Counted from the first letter of the stretch, positions 1 through 13,686 are shown. The stretch is 64,000 nt of DNA from Flammula alnicola (GCA_015499995.1 JADNRV010000058.1:238316-302315), one strand, 5' to 3'. Notes: generated by a model from the letters alone, not told the origin. Numbers and translations: made by a program.

Positions 1-2131
<2,131 letters not shown>

Positions 2132-2295
2132 CAGAGTTTGTTGAGAGAGGGAAATTTAGATAAATGACGAAAACCCTCCGATCATATGTCTCTCTCAAAG
2201 CCGTTACATAACACACACAGACATCAGATAACCTGACATAACCAACGGATAACAGGTAGGATTCGATTCTGCGTCTCCTGATCTCCATCTCTAAC
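2132..2295. promoter_or_regulatory. Divergent intergenic promoter region
   Basis: Only 164 bp separate the start of the Trm4-like gene (minus) from the start of the aldehyde dehydrogenase (plus), so both promoters must lie here or overlap the 5' ends. I see no convincing TATA box. The assignment rests on gene arrangement only. Confidence 0.5.
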
Positions 2296-4479
2296 ATGGC
2301 TCCAGTCATTCAAACAACCATTACTCCTCATAGTCAAGAACCTTACGTTACTCGAACGTACCCGTCTCAAGGCGAACTAGATAAGTTCATCCAGAATGCT
2401 GCTCTCGCACAGAAGGCATGGAGCGCGGTCCCTGTCGAGGAGAGGATTGCTATCGGGAGGAAATTCACGGTGAGCTGATTGTGTTCTCTCAAAGTCCTTA
2501 CAAATCTAAATCCAAGAAGGATGAATTCAGACAAATGAGTGATGAAATACCCCTAGAATTAACGCTCCAGATGGGCCGGTAAGTCTACCACAACCGTTGT
2601 TCATCATCAGTTTATATAACCAGCCTGTGCTAGGCCTGTATCGCAGGGCGCGGGAGAAATTCGCGGGTTCCTCGAACGAGCGAATTATATGCTTGACATC
2701 GCAGCCACCAGCCTCGCCGATGTATCCCTGGAAAGCACGGATAAACCTGGTTTCCGACGATATATCAAACGAGTCCCTCTCGGCGTTGTCCTTGTGATTG
2801 CCCCATGGAAGTTAGTGTGTACCCTGCCTCTCTGCCTTTGGCTCTTTTATTCATAAAGGATAGTTTTCCATACCTAGTTTCCATTAACTCCGTTCTTCCT
2901 GCTATCATTGCAGGGAACGCAGTACTATTGAAGCCCTCACCCCAAACGCCTCTGACTGCTGAACGGTTTGCACTTGCCCTGACGCGAGCAGGAGTACCTA
3001 AAGATATCATTCAAGTCATTCATATGTCACCCGAACTCACGACACACGCTATCAGTAATCGCTCGATCGATTTTGTATCCTTCACCGGCAGCGTACAGGG
3101 AGGAAGAGCGGTCGCAAAGTCGGCTGCTGTCGCAGCAGGATTTACCGGTGTTGCTCTGGAAGTGGGTCTTGAAACCAGACATCTAATGTCATATATCTAA
3201 CCTCATCTTGGTAGCTTGGAGGCAAAGACCCTGCCTATGTTAGGCCCGACGCCGACTTGAATTACACAGTCGCAGAGCTTGTGGATGGTAATTCTCGACA
3301 GAACCGTCTTAATAATAACCATCACTGAATCTCCTTGGGTTACAGGTGCATTCTTCAATTCCGGACAAAGCTGCTGCTCTGTTGAGGTTCGTGCATTAAG
3401 TACTATTGTGCTATCATCGATGCTCATATGTTTCTTTGCCCTTAGCGGATATACGTCCATGAATCAGTATACGAGGCTTTTGTCAACAAATTCGTTGCCA
3501 CCACCGAGGCAGGTCGTCTTCTCCAGTCCAGTGATATATAACTGAACCTGTATAAGACCTACAGGCTAGGCGATCCAACCTTGCCCGGAATCAATCTTGG
3601 TCCCGTTGTCAGTCTCGCCAGTGCTGAGCGTATTCGTAAACAAGTTGCCGACGCAGGTAATGAATGCTTTATCGACAATTAACATCTGGCGCTAAATTTT
3701 GTGCAGTGAATGCTGGAGCAAGGCCTTTAATCCCAGAAAGTCTCTTCCCTCAAGCCAAAATGTATGTTTACCCAAAAAATAGTGAATCAGACTCACTGGA
3801 CCGATGTCACATTAGCGGAACGACCTATATCGCCCCTCAAGTTCTTGTTGATGTTGACCACAGTACGGGATTATTCTTCATGCTGGCCTTTTTTGTACTA
3901 ACATTTGGTTAGCAATGGATGTTATGATGGTACTCATAATGAAACTTGTCATCTCGAGCCCACATCTCATTATGAACAGGAAGAAACATTCGGACCAGTA
4001 GTTGGCATCCAGAAGGTCAGTTAGAACTGCCAAGTTTTGCACATGATATATAATGGTGTAGATTTTTAAAATATAGGTCTCGTCGGACGAGGAAGCCCTG
4101 AAACTCATGAATGATTCACCTATGGTCTGACTGCCTCGATATGGACCAATGCCGAGAGCAATCCGGAGTCGGAAGAAGCCTTCCTAAAGTTCGTTGATGG
4201 ACTGGAAACTGGAACAGTTTTTCTGAATCGGTGAGAATTATAGAGCACCTGCTGTAGCTGTTGGCCAATGTATCTTGATATTTTCAGGTGTGATTACCTT
4301 GATCCTGCCCTTGCATGGTGTGGTGTGAAGGATAGTGGGCATGGGGTCAGTCTGAGCAAGTTGGTTCGTTCATCTGGTCACCCTCTTTTACCAATTATTC
4401 AAGTCTGATGACTTTTTATCTAGGATATGACCAACTCACCAGAGCGAAGTCGGTACATATGAAAATCAAGACTTCATAA
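2296..4479 (+). CDS. Aldehyde dehydrogenase (NAD(P)+), with one apparent frameshift
   Basis: Multi-exon ALDH-superfamily gene, ATG 2296, stop TAA 4477-4479. Visible landmarks in order: the ELTLQMGRP segment, VPLGVVLVIAPWK near 2790, the NAVLLKPSPQTPL cofactor-binding segment, VSFTGSVQGG, LGGKDPAYV near 3215, FFNSGQSCCS with the catalytic Cys near 3360, EETFGPVVG near 3985, and the C-terminal DQLTRAKSVHMK. Introns are about 45-80 nt with GT-AG ends. Role: oxidation of an aldehyde to the acid; the substrate cannot be read from sequence. At about 4118-4122 the reading frame of the expected NDSPYGLTAS segment is lost by one missing base (CACCTATGG), after which the correct frame resumes to the stop. 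This is either a pseudogenizing deletion or a sequencing error. Confidence 0.85.
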
Positions 4480-4611
4480 TTAGCTACCACCCGTGAAAAT
4501 TTGTCTGCAACTAGAGTCTGATTCTTGGACATGGCTTGAATATTGTAGTTAGTCCATGAAAATCTGAGTTTTGGAAATTCTGGAGTCCAGCTGTCTGGGA
4601 TGCCCCACACT

Positions 4612-4930
4612 TAGGCAATGGCATGGGTTCGGGTAACCTGCACGGGTTAACAGGTAGGGTATTGCATGGGTAGGGTATGGGTTAATTTCTCCTACCTGTG
4701 AGCTTTCGATCAAGCCCTGGAACATCCCAAATGGATAAATTTTGGGTCATGTACAGTCAAAATGATTAAATACAATCATTTGAGTGTATCTCCCTCAAAA
4801 CCTGTCCTATTTCGACGTTTTAGGGCTTGTTTTGATGGGTAAACCCGTGGAGTTACAGGTAGGGTTGTTCTATGAGTAGGGTATGGGTTGCTGGGGCGAT
4901 ACCCATGGTTTACCCATGCCATTGCCTACC
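4612..4930. mobile_element. Small inverted-repeat element (MITE-like)
   Basis: AGGCAATGGCATGGGT at 4613-4628 is repeated as its exact reverse complement at 4912-4927. The hexamer CACACT flanks the element on both sides (4606-4611 and 4931-4936) and may be the target duplication. The interior contains several GGGTA-TGGGTT blocks and no coding potential. At 319 bp it fits a non-autonomous DNA transposon; the superfamily is unknown. Confidence 0.6.
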
Positions 4931-4936
4931 CACACT

Positions 4937-6338
4937 CTTTTAATATTCCAGTAGATGCTACTGCTAAGTGTTAGTAGGCATTACAGAAAGGCTCACCTTA
5001 GCATACCAAGAACTAGCCTGCTGAGTACATGACTACCTACATGACTAATGTTGGCAGGAGCCCCACAGCAGCAATTTATTTTTAGTTTTGTCTTCTGATG
5101 TCCAGTGTGTGCCTCTGAATCAAAATCCATCTCTGGCAGGCACAGCAGCTTGTTAGATGTGTGTGAAGGTTGTGTGAAGGTCCCTCTTTTCACAGAAAAA
5201 GTTAAAGAATTATGCTGCTTTTTATGTTGAATATAAAATCTCCAAGCTCATTTACCCATATGTTTCATTTTTAAGATAATCCAAGACTGTTGAGCACCGT
5301 AGTTACCATCAGACCCATCTAATTAGAGGAGGAGCCTTGGTGAGTTACCACCTCTAAGTAGAGGTCTTATATCGCTATAGTGCTTGTTCCTCTAACTGCT
5401 TCATTAGCTAGGAGAGCTTCGATGTATTTCCCCCTCTCCTCACTAGTAACTGGGTGATGCTGCCAGCGCTTGGCAATACCTGCCTATCAACCATGCGGCA
5501 TCATGGGCATGCGCCCATCACTGTCCTGCCAAATGTGGACATGGCTCCCACCCATTGTTGGTGCGCGTGCACGCTCACTGTCTGCAAGGATGAGCACTGT
5601 TATTCCACTGTTTCCCCTTTGTTTCCCTTGATTTCTCTTTACTAGAGCAACATAATGAAACCATATAGCAGTAATATAGAGTCAATAACATGTAGATGGT
5701 CCCTGTAATAGCACAAATGCATGTATAGATATATATGATGATGACCACCATCAGCAAGATTACATGCAACTTGGCGCAGTTGGCCAGGATCACCAACCAT
5801 CGCCAAGCTGGTCCAAGTCCGCCAAGGCACCCAGTTATTTTGAATTGGCCAGAAAAAGAGATTGAGGTCAAGTTCCTCACCAACTGTTCCCAACTCATTC
5901 CAAGTATTTAGAACTGGCCAGGTTTTTCAATAAATATGACTCTCAAAAATGTATTTTATGGGTATTAATACAGTGTTATACTATGATAAAATCACTTACT
6001 GCAACTGGAAGCCACATCTGCCCATCTAATTGTCAACACTGGAGTGCCAGCAAGCAGTGTGAAGAACCCTTCTGCGACAATGATCACAGCCTCCACAGCT
6101 GTGCCAAATTCTTTCTGCATCATGCCCTGCCCAATCAATATCGAACCTTTCCTCAGCATACCACCGCCCAATGTGCCCATGGTGCTCAACTGTGCCTTGC
6201 CATTGCCATTCCTCACATCTGATGAAGAACACAGGGTGCTGCTCTATATGCGGGTTGCTGCCCTGCCTGGTTCTCCACCTGGTGAAACATGGCCTACCTA
6301 ACATGAGTTTGAGATAAATGGAAGTACATGAAACTTGA
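4937..6338. other. Non-coding or unrecognised sequence
   Basis: No open frame here resembles a known protein and the frames are short on both strands. I see no tRNA, rRNA or clear repeat boundary. The stretch 4480-4611, between the dehydrogenase and the MITE, is likewise featureless. Confidence 0.4.
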
Positions 6339-6707
6339 TCAATGAAAAAACTCACAGCTCCATTGAAATAGCCCACTCAATGAACTCGAGGCTGGTATGT
6401 TTGCCAATCTTGCAGTGTCAGTTAATTCTTTGGCACCATCAAAGGCTTGAATAAATACATTTTCGGACCCTGATGGGTCCCGAGGATGTTCGTGCTCAGT
6501 GCCATGATGCTTCCGAGCTGTTTTCTTGCTCGGTGCCACAATGGTGCTGATGTATGTCTGTTCTGAGTATTTTGACAGTGCCAAGGAACACAATTCTTCA
6601 GCACCATCAACACCCTGCATAACTAAATTTTTGGACCCATCAGGGTCCCGAGAAGGCTCTTTCTTTATTTCATAATGATGCCAAGCTGTGTCCTTGCTTG
6701 GTGCCAC
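6339..6707 (-). CDS. Unrecognised open frame with an internal 168-bp tandem duplication
   Basis: A 122-residue frame made of two related blocks about 56 residues apart. Each contains an APSK-x-TA start, an HH pair, an RDP-x-GS-x-N core and a DGA-x-EL end. The same similarity exists in the DNA, so it is a tandem duplication. I do not recognise the protein. It has no signal peptide or membrane segment and could be a fragment of a decayed gene or a repeat that happens to be open. Coding status is uncertain. Confidence 0.3.
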   Translation of the reverse strand: MAPSKDTAWHHYEIKKEPSRDPDGSKNLVMQGVDGAEELCSLALSKYSEQTYISTIVAPSKKTARKHHGTEHEHPRDPSGSENVFIQAFDGAKELTDTARLANIPASSSLSGLFQWSCEFFH

Positions 6708-6737
6708 AATGGTGCCAAAGTATCTCTTTTCTGCCTA

Positions 6738-7011
6738 ATATACACCACAAGGGGCCGAAAATCGACCGGTACCCGAGGAAGGCAATAGCTCGGTAGGCAA
6801 GCAATTACCGAGACAATAGTGGCCCTGGGTCGGGCCCTGCTCGGAACTCTGGTGCATGCAGACGGATCCGTCTGGACCGTGATCCTCGTGACATTGTAGC
6901 CATTCTAGGCTAGACTGTTTCCCACAGTACATATGTTGTTCCTGGCTGGGTCCGTCCAGCACCATGACTATTGTGACATTGTTGGTTCCTTAGTAACTGT
7001 TATATACACCA
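6738..7011. repeat. Segment bounded by 10-bp direct repeats
   Basis: ATATACACCA occurs at 6738-6747 and again at 7002-7011, bracketing about 254 bp just upstream of LINE A. The segment could be an insertion with a target duplication, but I find no matching terminal inverted repeats and no coding potential. Confidence 0.25.
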
Positions 7012-7029
7012 TAGTTACACTGTCCCATG

Positions 7030-8489
7030 TGCACGCACATTGTGCGTGCAGGGTGGGCTAAGGGTTTAAAGACTAGCGTGGTCACTTTTGATCTCGCTCA
7101 GTTTTTCCCTTCACTTAATCATGATGCCCTCATGATTATCCTTCGTAAGCTTGGCTTCCCCCCTTTGGTGGTCAAGTTTTTCACGTCTTACCTGGTAGAG
7201 AGGAAGACACGCTATGCGTGGAATTCCTTTTTGTCAGACCCTTTGCAGGCAGACATGGGGGTGGGCCAAGGGTCAGCCTTGTCCCCTGTCTTGTCGGCTA
7301 TCTATCTGGCGCCTATTATGCGCCTGTTTGAGAAGCGGTGCCTCGACCTTGGGTTGCGGGTCGACCTCCTCTCGTATGTTGATGATGGCACACTCATCAT
7401 GCAGGATGAGTGGCTGGATCACAATATTGCGATGCTTAAGAAGGCATACACTGTTATCTTCGAACTGTTCAAGGCATTCGCTTTGGCGCTCGAGCACGAT
7501 AAGTCTGAGATCTATCACTTTGATAGGTCTCATGCTTATTATAATCCCAGCATTGATCTCGGGTATGCACCTTACACCAGAGATCATGCGAACTATCTCA
7601 AGCCTAAGCCATTTTGGCGGTACTTGGGCTTTTACTTTGATCGCAAGCTCACTTTTAATGAGCATGTTTGGTATTATTCCACCAAGGGGTTCACATCGGT
7701 CGTATCGATGTGGATGCTTGGGTCATCTACTCAGGGGCTTCTGCCTATGCAGAAGCACCTCCTCTATCGTACGTGCGTGATTCCCATATTTACGTATGGG
7801 TATCGCATGTGGTTTTTCAAGGGCGCCCGGAATAAGGGCCTCATTAAACAGCTTGTGCAGGTTCAGTGCAAGGCTGCTCTTTGGATTATGGGTGCGTTCT
7901 ATACTTCACCTTTGGGAGGGGTGGAGGCCCTTGCGGGCCTCCTACCCATCCCTATACTTCTCGAAAGATTGCACGACCGCTCTACAGTGCGTGTCACCAC
8001 TCTTTCAGACACTCACCTGATCCGGTCATTCATGTCCAGATCATCACTTAAGCGCGCAACCCCCCATCCCATGTCAGTTGAGCGTATGCCCACTGCCCAT
8101 CGCCGAAAGGTGACGGGTGCTCTTATGGATAATGTCAATTATTCCAGTGTTCCTGTTGAGTCTACGGAGCCTTTTGCTCCTGAGGCCCGCCCGGGTTATC
8201 AACTTCTTGATCGGTATGCCGATCGGTTCAAATGGCTGGCCAAGCCATGCTTTAGCAGGTCCGAAGATCCTGAAGCGGCTTGGAAGCTAATCTTGGATGC
8301 ATCTCTCGAGTCTCTTGAGGACGATCTGGATGCTGCATATGCTGGTGTTGACAGCTCCTGCCCCCCCCGGGGTGGCAGGCGGCCACTGGTGTTATTATCA
8401 AACGGCAGGGCGCACAGGTTTATTCTGGGTGTCATGCTGCCGGGAGGGCTTCGTCTACGGATGCTGAACTCTTTGCTATTTGTGTTGCC
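7030..8489 (+). pseudogene. LINE A, 5' part: reverse transcriptase to RNase H (5' truncated)
   Basis: The open frame 7027-8577 reads into a non-LTR retrotransposon polymerase from mid-palm onward: FDLAQFFPSLNHDAL, GQGSALSPVLS and the catalytic YVDDG, then thumb and connection sequence, then the start of RNase H (AYAGVD near 8338). An eight-C run near 8350 shifts the frame, so RNase H continues in another frame up to GCTATTTGTGTTGCC at 8475-8489. LINE B is inserted there, and copy A resumes at 32,160. The true 5' boundary is about 7030, where similarity to the other copies begins. RNase H-containing LINEs of this kind resemble the fungal Tad1/I group; the clade is inferred. Confidence 0.85.
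8475..8489 (+). repeat. Target-site duplication of LINE B, left copy
   Basis: GCTATTTGTGTTGCC, identical to 32,160-32,174. It is part of LINE A's RNase H coding sequence, duplicated when LINE B inserted. Confidence 0.9.
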
Positions 8490-8582
8490 CAGTATGATCG
8501 TGAATGGATCGATGCCAAATATGCCCAGGTACGTGATTATTGGCTTCAATGTAAGGGACCCCACTCACATAATGTAGCTTAA
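8490..8582 (+). CDS. LINE B ORF1, C-terminal end
   Basis: The first LINE B bases encode about 30 residues ending DYWLQCKGPHSHNVA followed by TAA at 8580-8582. No domain can be assigned to so short a piece. By position it is the end of the ORF1 (gag-like) protein, whose N-terminal part is seen in another copy at 60.7-61.8 kb. The stop codon overlaps the ORF2 start in the string TAATG (8580-8584). Confidence 0.6.
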   Translation, partial: QYDREWIDAKYAQVRDYWLQCKGPHSHNVA

Positions 8583-9305
8583 TGCAGGCACAACCCATGC
8601 TTGACGAGATACGGGTGTTGAGTTGGAATGTGGCGCGGGATGGGATATCCCTCAATGTAATACTTAGTACATGCGTTGAAATATATGATGTTTTATTCAT
8701 CTAAGAGCCTCCCTGGAGGCATATAAGAACCGCCCCCTCTGCAAAGAGCAGGAAGAGTGAAGATGTAATTGGAGCGCCCAACCACCTGACTGGCTGGCCA
8801 TGGTGCGCCCCACTACCCCTGATGAGTGACCGCGGGTCATGACCTATGTTTCGACTAGGCTGGCCTGGTATTGCCCGGCTCAATGACGGGATGTGATTGA
8901 TCACCCCGATATCATGGTCCTCTCACTCTCTGCGGGCGAGGTGACCTTCTATCTCATGAACGTGTACTTGGACGCTGATCATGGGGCCATTAACTGGCTC
9001 AATCATCACGACCATGAACTTCCGCGCTTCCATTTCATGGGAGGTGATTTCAACGCACACTCTCTGGACTGGGACCCAGAGTTCCGGTCTCGCGAAGCAC
9101 TCTATCTCTCCAGCAATCTGCTGCTATTCTTGGGCTTGAGCTTGCTGCCTTTGGCAACCCAGGTCCCACTCATATCCCCCGAGATCCCGCCAAGTGTGGC
9201 ACTGTGATCGATCTTGCCTTCGTTCCCCCTGATCAGGTGGTGAATGGATCTACTGTCCGATGTCCGGACATCCAACTTAAATCAGATCATATCCCGATTT
9301 ATACT
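8582..9305 (+). pseudogene. LINE B ORF2: AP-like endonuclease domain (broken)
   Basis: ATG 8582 opens ORF2. LSWNVARDG near 8615 is the first motif of the endonuclease/exonuclease/phosphatase fold. GGDFNAHS near 9045 and SDHIPI near 9290 are the later catalytic motifs, giving a complete domain of about 240 residues. This enzyme nicks target DNA for target-primed reverse transcription. A TAA stands where FIQEPPW is expected (near 8700, consistent with C to T), and frameshifts occur near 8760, 8840 and 9150. A solo LTR interrupts directly after SDHIPIYT. Confidence 0.8.
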
Positions 9306-9684
9306 TGTTAAAACTGCCTACACATGTCTCCAAGTTATCTTATCTTATCTTATCTTATCTCTTATCTTATCTCTTATCTGCACTTCCTCCTTTTCACTTG
9401 TTGTGCATTTGTAGATTAGATTCTTATCATGTTCTAGATCATCTCTAGATAATCTCCAGATCATTTCTAGATCCTTTCTATTTTGTATATAAAGTCTTTT
9501 GACATTTGCCAGAAGTCTTTAGTTACTCACTCTGGACTTCAGGCAAGTAGTTAGTATTTTGCCCAATACAATTAGTTACTCACTCTGGACTTCAGCTCAC
9601 TGTAGCTCCTGTGTCCCTCGCTTCGAGTTGCTCATATTAGGCACACAGCTGTGTCACATGTTCCCACACTTGCCACCTTTAACA
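9306..9684 (+). mobile_element. Solo LTR of a Ty1/copia element (379 bp)
   Basis: Begins TGTTAAA and ends TTTAACA, perfect inverted termini. Flanked by ATACT on both sides (9301-9305 and 9685-9689), a 5-bp target duplication. It contains a TATCT-repeat tract, a TATATAAAG box near 9488 and a repeated ACTCACTCTGGACTTCAG. It has the same 379-bp length and termini as the LTR at 52,814-53,192, which belongs to a copia element, so this is what remains after LTR-LTR recombination. Confidence 0.9.
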
Positions 9685-9689
9685 ATACT

Positions 9690-11255
9690 GCACTGGACAT
9701 CTCTTCTGCCCCTGATGGGGCAGTTCGGATGTCACTCCCCGTGGACGCTATTCCGGTGTTCGTTAATTCTATCAGCTCTGGACTGCGGACTATCGATCTG
9801 ATTGCCCTGCTGACTACTGAGGATCAGATTGAGACTGCAGCCCAAGACGTGGCACAGGTTTTCTCTGAAGCATGGGATTCCCATGCCAAGGTGACCTCTC
9901 TTACTCGGCGTTCAAAGCCCTGGTGGACCCAGGAGTGTTCGGACGCTCTCGACGAGTTCCGGCGTAGTCATCTACCCAAGGACTGGAAATCCTTTCGGAC
10001 TGTCGTCCATTCCGTCAAGCATGATTTCTTCGATCAATGGATCCATGAGATTGCGACCACTAACAAGCGCCCATGGGACCTGATGAATTGGGTCCAGCAG
10101 TGAAAGCTCCCCCCTAGTGAGGCTATCCATTATTGTGGGCAGCCCTGCAATGACATGCCATCTCTTTGGGAAGCACTTCACGGCACGTACAACTCAGCCT
10201 CTGACCGGACGTACAATGCTGCTACACTCGACTCCATCCTGAACCTTCCTGTTCGTGAATAGACTCGCTTTTCCCAGCTGGAACTCACGGAGGCCCTCTC
10301 TGCATGTTCCAGCCTTTCTTCTCCAGGCCCGGATCATATCAATTGGTCCCACCTGAAGCAGATTGTACATCGGGACCCTCACTCTGTTGAGGTCCTGCTC
10401 TCCATTGCCAATGCCTGCATGCGTGTGGGGTACTGGCCGTCAGTATTTAAGAACTCCATGTCAGTTATTATCCCCAAACTGAACAAGCCGTCTTACTCTG
10501 CGCCTAAGGCGTTCAGGCCTATTGTGCTCTTGAACACCATTGGCAAAACTTATCGAGAAAATGATCTCGAACCGGATTCAGTTTGACGCTGTCGGACTGG
10601 ATATATTCCATCCCAATCAGGTTGGGGGCGTCAGGGGATGCTCCACTAAGGACGCCGGCCTGTTCCTCACGCACATCGTGCATGCAGGATGGGCGAAGAG
10701 GCTTAAGACTAGCGTGGTCGCTTTTGACCTCGCTCAGTTTTTCCCTTCTCTTAATCATGATGCGCTTGTGATTATTCTCCAGAAGCTTGGTTTTCCACCC
10801 CTGGTGGTCAAGTTTTTTGCATCATATCTGGTAGAGAGGAAGACACGCTATGCGTGGAACTCCTTTCTGTCAGACCCTCTCCAGGTGGACTTGCTTTCTT
10901 ATGTCGACGACGGCACCCTGATTGTTCAGGATGAGTGGTTGGACCATAACATAGAGACCCTTAAAAAGGCCTACGCTATCATATTTGAGTTGTTCAAGGC
11001 TTTTGCCCTGGCTCTCGAGCACGACAAGTCTGAGATCTTTCATTTCGATCGATCTCAATCTAGCTATAATCCTAGCATCAATCTTGGGTACGCGCCGTAC
11101 ACTGGGGATCGGGCTAACTACCTCAAGCCTAAACCATTTTGGCAGTATCTTGGCTTTTATTTTGACTGCAAGCTTTCCTTTCAGGAGCATGTGCGTTATT
11201 ATTCCACCAAGGGTTTCATGTCGGTTGTATCGATGAAAATGCTTGGGTCATCTAC
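9690..11255 (+). pseudogene. LINE B ORF2: linker and reverse transcriptase (deleted in the palm)
   Basis: Continues directly from SDHIPIYT across the solo LTR. The linker contains TTEDQIETAAQ and KPWWTQECSDALDEF, then RT starts (GPDHINWSHL, SVIIPKLNKPSY, KAFRPIVLL, FDLAQFFPSLNH). Between the DPLQ and VDLLSYVDD segments about 37 codons are missing compared with LINE A and C, removing the GQGSALSPVLS motif, so this RT cannot work. Further damage: TGA at 10,101-10,103 and TAG near 10,261 where other copies have sense codons, and a frameshift near 10,545. E5 interrupts after TCATCTAC. Confidence 0.85.
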
Positions 11256-12488
11256 GGAGGTCTTTGCTGTGCCCCCTCTATTCCTACCGGAATCCAGTGG
11301 AATCCAGTGGAATATCCTGCCAAAATTTGGAAATTTTTTGAAAAAAGGGCAAATTCCAAGATTCCACTGGAATGGTGACCGGAATGCCACAGGAGTGGAA
11401 TGGCTGGAATGGAACAACCAGGTATTCCGCTGGAATGAAATAGAAATGTGTTATGATTTGGTGATTTCTAATGTCTATATATAGAAATTGACATCAGTAC
11501 CTGTCAGTGGTATTGAAATAAAATTGGAAAGTGTGCTAAGACATATTCCAAATTAGGAAATTCAATATTTGAATCAGGTGATTTTGAAAAGACTTGGATT
11601 TGGGCGAGTTTTTTGCATTTTTCTCATCAACAAAAGCAGCAAATCACATGATTTCAAAAGGTACATGGGTTTTGGAGCAGGTGCTATAATTGCCTTTTTG
11701 GGCATAAAATTCCCATGGTTCCAAAGACAGCCTAAATATAGTAATATTGCCTGTCTGGATCACATGATATAGATATATTTAGAATCTCCTCAAAATTCTA
11801 AATCTGATGGTACCTTATTGACCCTGAATCACTCACGAGTCAGTCACATATGTATACAATCGAACCCCTCATAACCCATACCCCTCGGTGAATGGCCCAC
11901 GCTATGGGTTATGGGGGGTTATGGGTTATGAGAGGTCAATTTTGGTGTAAATCTCAGTTCGGTAACTGCTAAAACTTATGGGATATGAGGGGTTATGGGT
12001 TGCCAGAGGTATGGGTTATGAGGGGTTCAACTGTATATCTCAAATAGACAAATAGAATATATAAAGGAGTTGATTTGTACAGGTCACACAGGTGTGACAG
12101 ATGTGACCTATGACCCTGTGTCTGAATTTTTGATTACAGACACCAGCCAAATTAGGATGGACCCTGCAGTTTTAGCAACCCATTTTAAATGATTTTGGAC
12201 CCTGAATTTCTATATTTAGATTTGGTTTTTACTGGATGGTTTTGGCTAAAGGGTTTGGGATACTGGATAAGTGTGACTTTTTTTGATGAATTCAAGGGCT
12301 TGTGACATGTGACATCTAAATTAAACAAAATACAATGTATTTCAGTCTATTCTAGTGGATTCCAGTCCCATTCCAGTCTATTCTAGTCTCATTCCACTGG
12401 AATCCGGTCCATTCCACTGGATTCCAGTCCTATTCCACCAGATTCCAGTCATTCCTACCGGAATAGGTGGGGCACAGCAAAGTACTGG
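11256..12488. mobile_element. Element E5: GGAAT-end inverted-repeat element
   Basis: Flanked by TCATCTAC at 11,248-11,255 and 12,489-12,496, an 8-bp target duplication within LINE B. The termini are inverted repeats reading GGAGGTCTTTGCTGTGCC on the left and CCAGTACTTTGCTGTGCC (reverse complement) on the right, followed by arrays of CCGGAATCCAGTGGAAT-like units. The 1.23-kb interior is AT-rich with no transposase, so it is non-autonomous. Its ends resemble E2 and E3 at 48.8 and 58 kb. Confidence 0.8.
11857..12033. mobile_element. Small MITE nested in E5
   Basis: 177 bp, flanked by TA. The left end CAATCGAACCCCTCATAACC matches the reverse complement of the right end (CAGTTGAACCCCTCATAACC) with two differences. 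TA duplications and this kind of end fit a non-autonomous Tc1/mariner (pogo/Fot1-type) element; the superfamily is inferred. Confidence 0.65.
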
Positions 12489-12496
12489 TCATCTAC

Positions 12497-13098
12497 TAGG
12501 GGCTTGTCGCCCATTCAAAAGCGACTCCTCTATCATACGTGTGTGGTACCCATTATTACCTATGGGTATCGCATGTGGTATTTCAGAAGCACCCGTAATA
12601 AGGGCCTCCTTAAGCAACTCTCGCAGGTCCAGCGTAAGGCTGCACTGTGGATCACAGGTGTATTCTGCACCTCACCCTCGGGTGGTGTTGAGGCTCTTGC
12701 GGGCCTCCTCCCCATCCCCATACTTCTCGATAGGTTGAATTCTAGGGCTGTTGCCCGGATTTCCTTCCTGTCTGATACTCACCCAGTCCGCTCATTTATG
12801 GCAGGCCCTCTACTTAAGAGAGCCATCCCTCACAGGATGGTGATCGAGCATATGCCCGACAACCATCGCCCTAAGGTGACTGGTGGTCTTATGGGGAATG
12901 CTCTGTTCCACCCCTCTGGTCTTGAGACTCTAGAGCCTTTTGCTTTGGAGGCTCGGCCTGGATATCGTCTCATGGATCGGCATGCAAGCCAGTTCAAGTT
13001 TCTTAACTACCCAAGATGCTCTGGGCTGCAGACCCCAAGGCGGCTTGGAAAATCATACTGGATAAGCTTGTCAAGAAGTGCGACAATGAACCAGGTAC
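12497..13098 (+). pseudogene. LINE B ORF2: thumb/connection region
   Basis: Resumes LINE B after E5: KRLLYHTCVVPIITYGYRMW, then VQRKAALWITG and GVEALAGLLPIPILLDRL, as in the other copies. Open from about 12,504 to 13,010. Frame is then lost near 13,020, and the TA-flanked element interrupts at the start of RNase H. Confidence 0.85.
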
Positions 13099-13100
13099 TA

Positions 13101-13686
13101 TGGTGCGGTTGGACTTTACACCTCTACTTTTGTAGAGGCGCCAAATCGGCTGGCTGAAAAAAAATTATATACATACACAAAAAATAGTTAATTTAATGTA
13201 GATAAGTATGCACCACAGAACAAAATTTTACCGGATATAAGGAGCGCAAGCTTTACAACGAAATCTTCAACTATGGGTCGATGAAATGGATGTTCAGAAG
13301 GGGCATCCCATGCATGCAAAGGTCACCATTGTAAATGCCATCCTGTGATTGACCCACAGAGCAGGTCTTGGAGCAAAGGAAGCTCAGCTGCAGGCTGGCT
13401 GCAGGATAATAAGTTCAGTTCCCGTCAATACACCTCCCACAGAGTAAATCTAATCTAATCATTCACGTGATTTATTACCTGATGTGGACATGCGCATGGA
13501 CCTGCACCAAATTCGTGATTACAAATTTATCAACTTCGTCAGTTTTGAATATTTTCCTTATCCCTCTGGTAGATTTCTTCTTCTCACCAAATGGAGTGTT
13601 TTTACTAGAGGGATAAGAAATCCGTGAAATTTTGGGCGACGTGATTGACTTATTCAAAAGTAGCAGTCTAAAGTCCGACCGCACCA
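13101..13686. mobile_element. TA-flanked inverted-repeat element (586 bp)
   Basis: The target TA is duplicated (13,099-13,100 and 13,687-13,688). Removing the insert restores the RNase H reading PGT-IYAGV of LINE B, confirming the edges. The terminal inverted repeat is about 33 bp, beginning TGGTGCGGTTGGACTTTA, with a mismatch at T/C. A minus-strand open frame of 70 codons (13,475-13,687) is not recognisable. It fits a non-autonomous Tc1/mariner-type element. Confidence 0.8.
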
